NCBI RefSeq assembly: GCF_000427865.1
Contig: NZ_ATYV01000004.1
Coordinates: 110,764-174,763 of the forward strand
Origin: Corynebacterium sputi DSM 45148
GTDB lineage: Bacteria; Actinomycetota; Actinomycetes; Mycobacteriales; Mycobacteriaceae
Direction of reading: 5' to 3'
Length of the DNA stretch: 64,000 bases
A program made the translations under genes and the position numbers. The notes beneath the pieces were generated by a model that searched no databases, had not been told where the DNA came from, and saw nothing but the letters and a program-made list of their open reading frames with translations. Shown here in pieces: positions 63,509 to 64,000 of this stretch; the stretch's first letter is position 1, and every line of letters starts with the position of its first letter.

Positions 63509-64000
63509 TGAACTGAACCCCAAAAGTTAAAGAGACGTAGTTAACACGATACTGAGTCGAACCTCCACGCAATGCTTTGTCGGTACTCCACCGGTGACAT
63601 TGCGCCGAGCTTTTCTTGAATCCGCTGGTAGTTGTACCAACGCATGTACTGATCAATCTCCAGCGCCAGCTGATCAATGCTGCTGAAGTCCCGGCCGACG
63701 AACATCTCCTGCTTCAGATGGCCGAAAAAGCACTCCATCGGCGAATTATCCAAACAGTTGCCCCGCCTAGACATCGACTGCACGATCCCGGCTGAGGTCA
63801 ACCGAATGATGAACTGCTCGCTGAAGTACTGAAAGCCCTGGTCCGAGTGCATGATCAGACCTTTGGCAAACACCTCCTTTCCCACTGCTTCATCGAGCAT
63901 GTCTGTTACCAACGAGGCGCTCGGAGATACGCCGGTACGAAAAGCCACGATCTCTCTAGTGCAGGTATCCAACATCGCCGATAGGTACAGGTTCCGCCCA
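63509..64000 (-). mobile_element. IS3-family (IS150-type) element, 3' part
   Basis: The terminal repeat TGAACTGAACCCCAAAAGTT at 63509-63528 matches the usual IS150-group end (TGnACTGACCCCnAAAAGTT). The transposase gene lies just inside it and runs off the window. The left end and any target duplication cannot be seen. Confidence 0.85.
63541..64000 (-). CDS. IS3-family transposase OrfB, partial
   Basis: Integrase-core transposase, C-terminal part of at least 150 residues; the N-terminal side continues beyond 64000. Visible DDE-core motifs are YLSAMLDTCTREIVAF (first Asp), LIMHSDQGFQYFSEQF (second Asp) and SMSRRGNCLDNSPMECFFGHLKQE with the catalytic Glu, then WYNYQRIQEKLGAMSPVEYR, the standard IS150/IS3 ending. 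The visible frame is intact up to its stop, so the copy may be active. It differs from the old remnant at 42.1-42.4 kb. Confidence 0.9.
   Translation of the reverse strand, partial: GRNLYLSAMLDTCTREIVAFRTGVSPSASLVTDMLDEAVGKEVFAKGLIMHSDQGFQYFSEQFIIRLTSAGIVQSMSRRGNCLDNSPMECFFGHLKQEMFVGRDFSSIDQLALEIDQYMRWYNYQRIQEKLGAMSPVEYRQSIAWRFDSVSC

Overview
The window is chromosomal DNA from a high-GC Gram-positive bacterium, most likely a Corynebacterium or close relative. The main evidence is a WbbL-RmlD-LCP arabinogalactan linker cluster, a monomeric NADP isocitrate dehydrogenase, a mycoredoxin, a metY-metX-folD block with an McbR-like operator, and gene orders matching mycobacterial neighbourhoods known to me (Rv3265c-Rv3267, Rv2498c-Rv2502c, Rv0946c-Rv0957, Rv3303c-Rv3313c). 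Many genes start without a Shine-Dalgarno: a TAnnnT hexamer sits six to eight bases before the start codon, which is the leaderless layout common in this group. No database search was possible, so all names rest on recognised motifs, lengths and gene order.

Layout. 1-3.5 kb: cell-wall linker genes (wbbL, rmlD, an LCP ligase). 3.5-12.8 kb: a seven-gene minus-strand operon (accD1-accA1-acyl-CoA dehydrogenase-MaoC hydratase-CitE-like lyase-acyl-CoA synthetase-thiolase) that can be read as a complete leucine/isovaleryl-CoA breakdown route. 12.8-17.5 kb: a second acyl-CoA operon in decay (truncated carboxylase alpha subunit, intact acyl-CoA dehydrogenase, frameshifted enoyl-CoA hydratase) and two TetR regulators. 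17.6-19.8 kb: a secreted/membrane DUF6230-DUF6114 pair. 20-31 kb: purH, purN, a DUF6350 membrane protein, an M23 peptidase, a DUF4442 protein, pcrA, chorismate mutase and pgi. 30.6-38.6 kb: an MFS exporter, YccF, a 35-residue membrane peptide, cysQ, thyA-folA, mycoredoxin, lpdA, an amidohydrolase and upp.

38.7-42.5 kb is the accessory part. A helical Ala/Ser-rich protein is translationally coupled to an NlpC/P60 peptidase with a similar helical N-terminus. Next to it lies an AT-richer stretch with broken small membrane-protein genes and an IS3-family remnant. 42.5-63.4 kb returns to core content: an unknown protein with an internal duplication, a flavin monooxygenase, adenosine deaminase with an EF-hand-like tail, a D-Ala-D-Ala carboxypeptidase, YihY, trpS, exodeoxyribonuclease III, a J-domain-like membrane protein, icd, a phosphate transporter, metY, metX, DUF3017, folD, a YqeB-like protein and a TetR regulator with clear palindromic operator candidates. 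The window ends inside an IS3-family (IS150-type) element.

Across the whole window the 10-mer GTCGGGAAGC (either strand) occurs at least ten times, far above chance. I saw no tRNA, rRNA, CRISPR array or convincing riboswitch.
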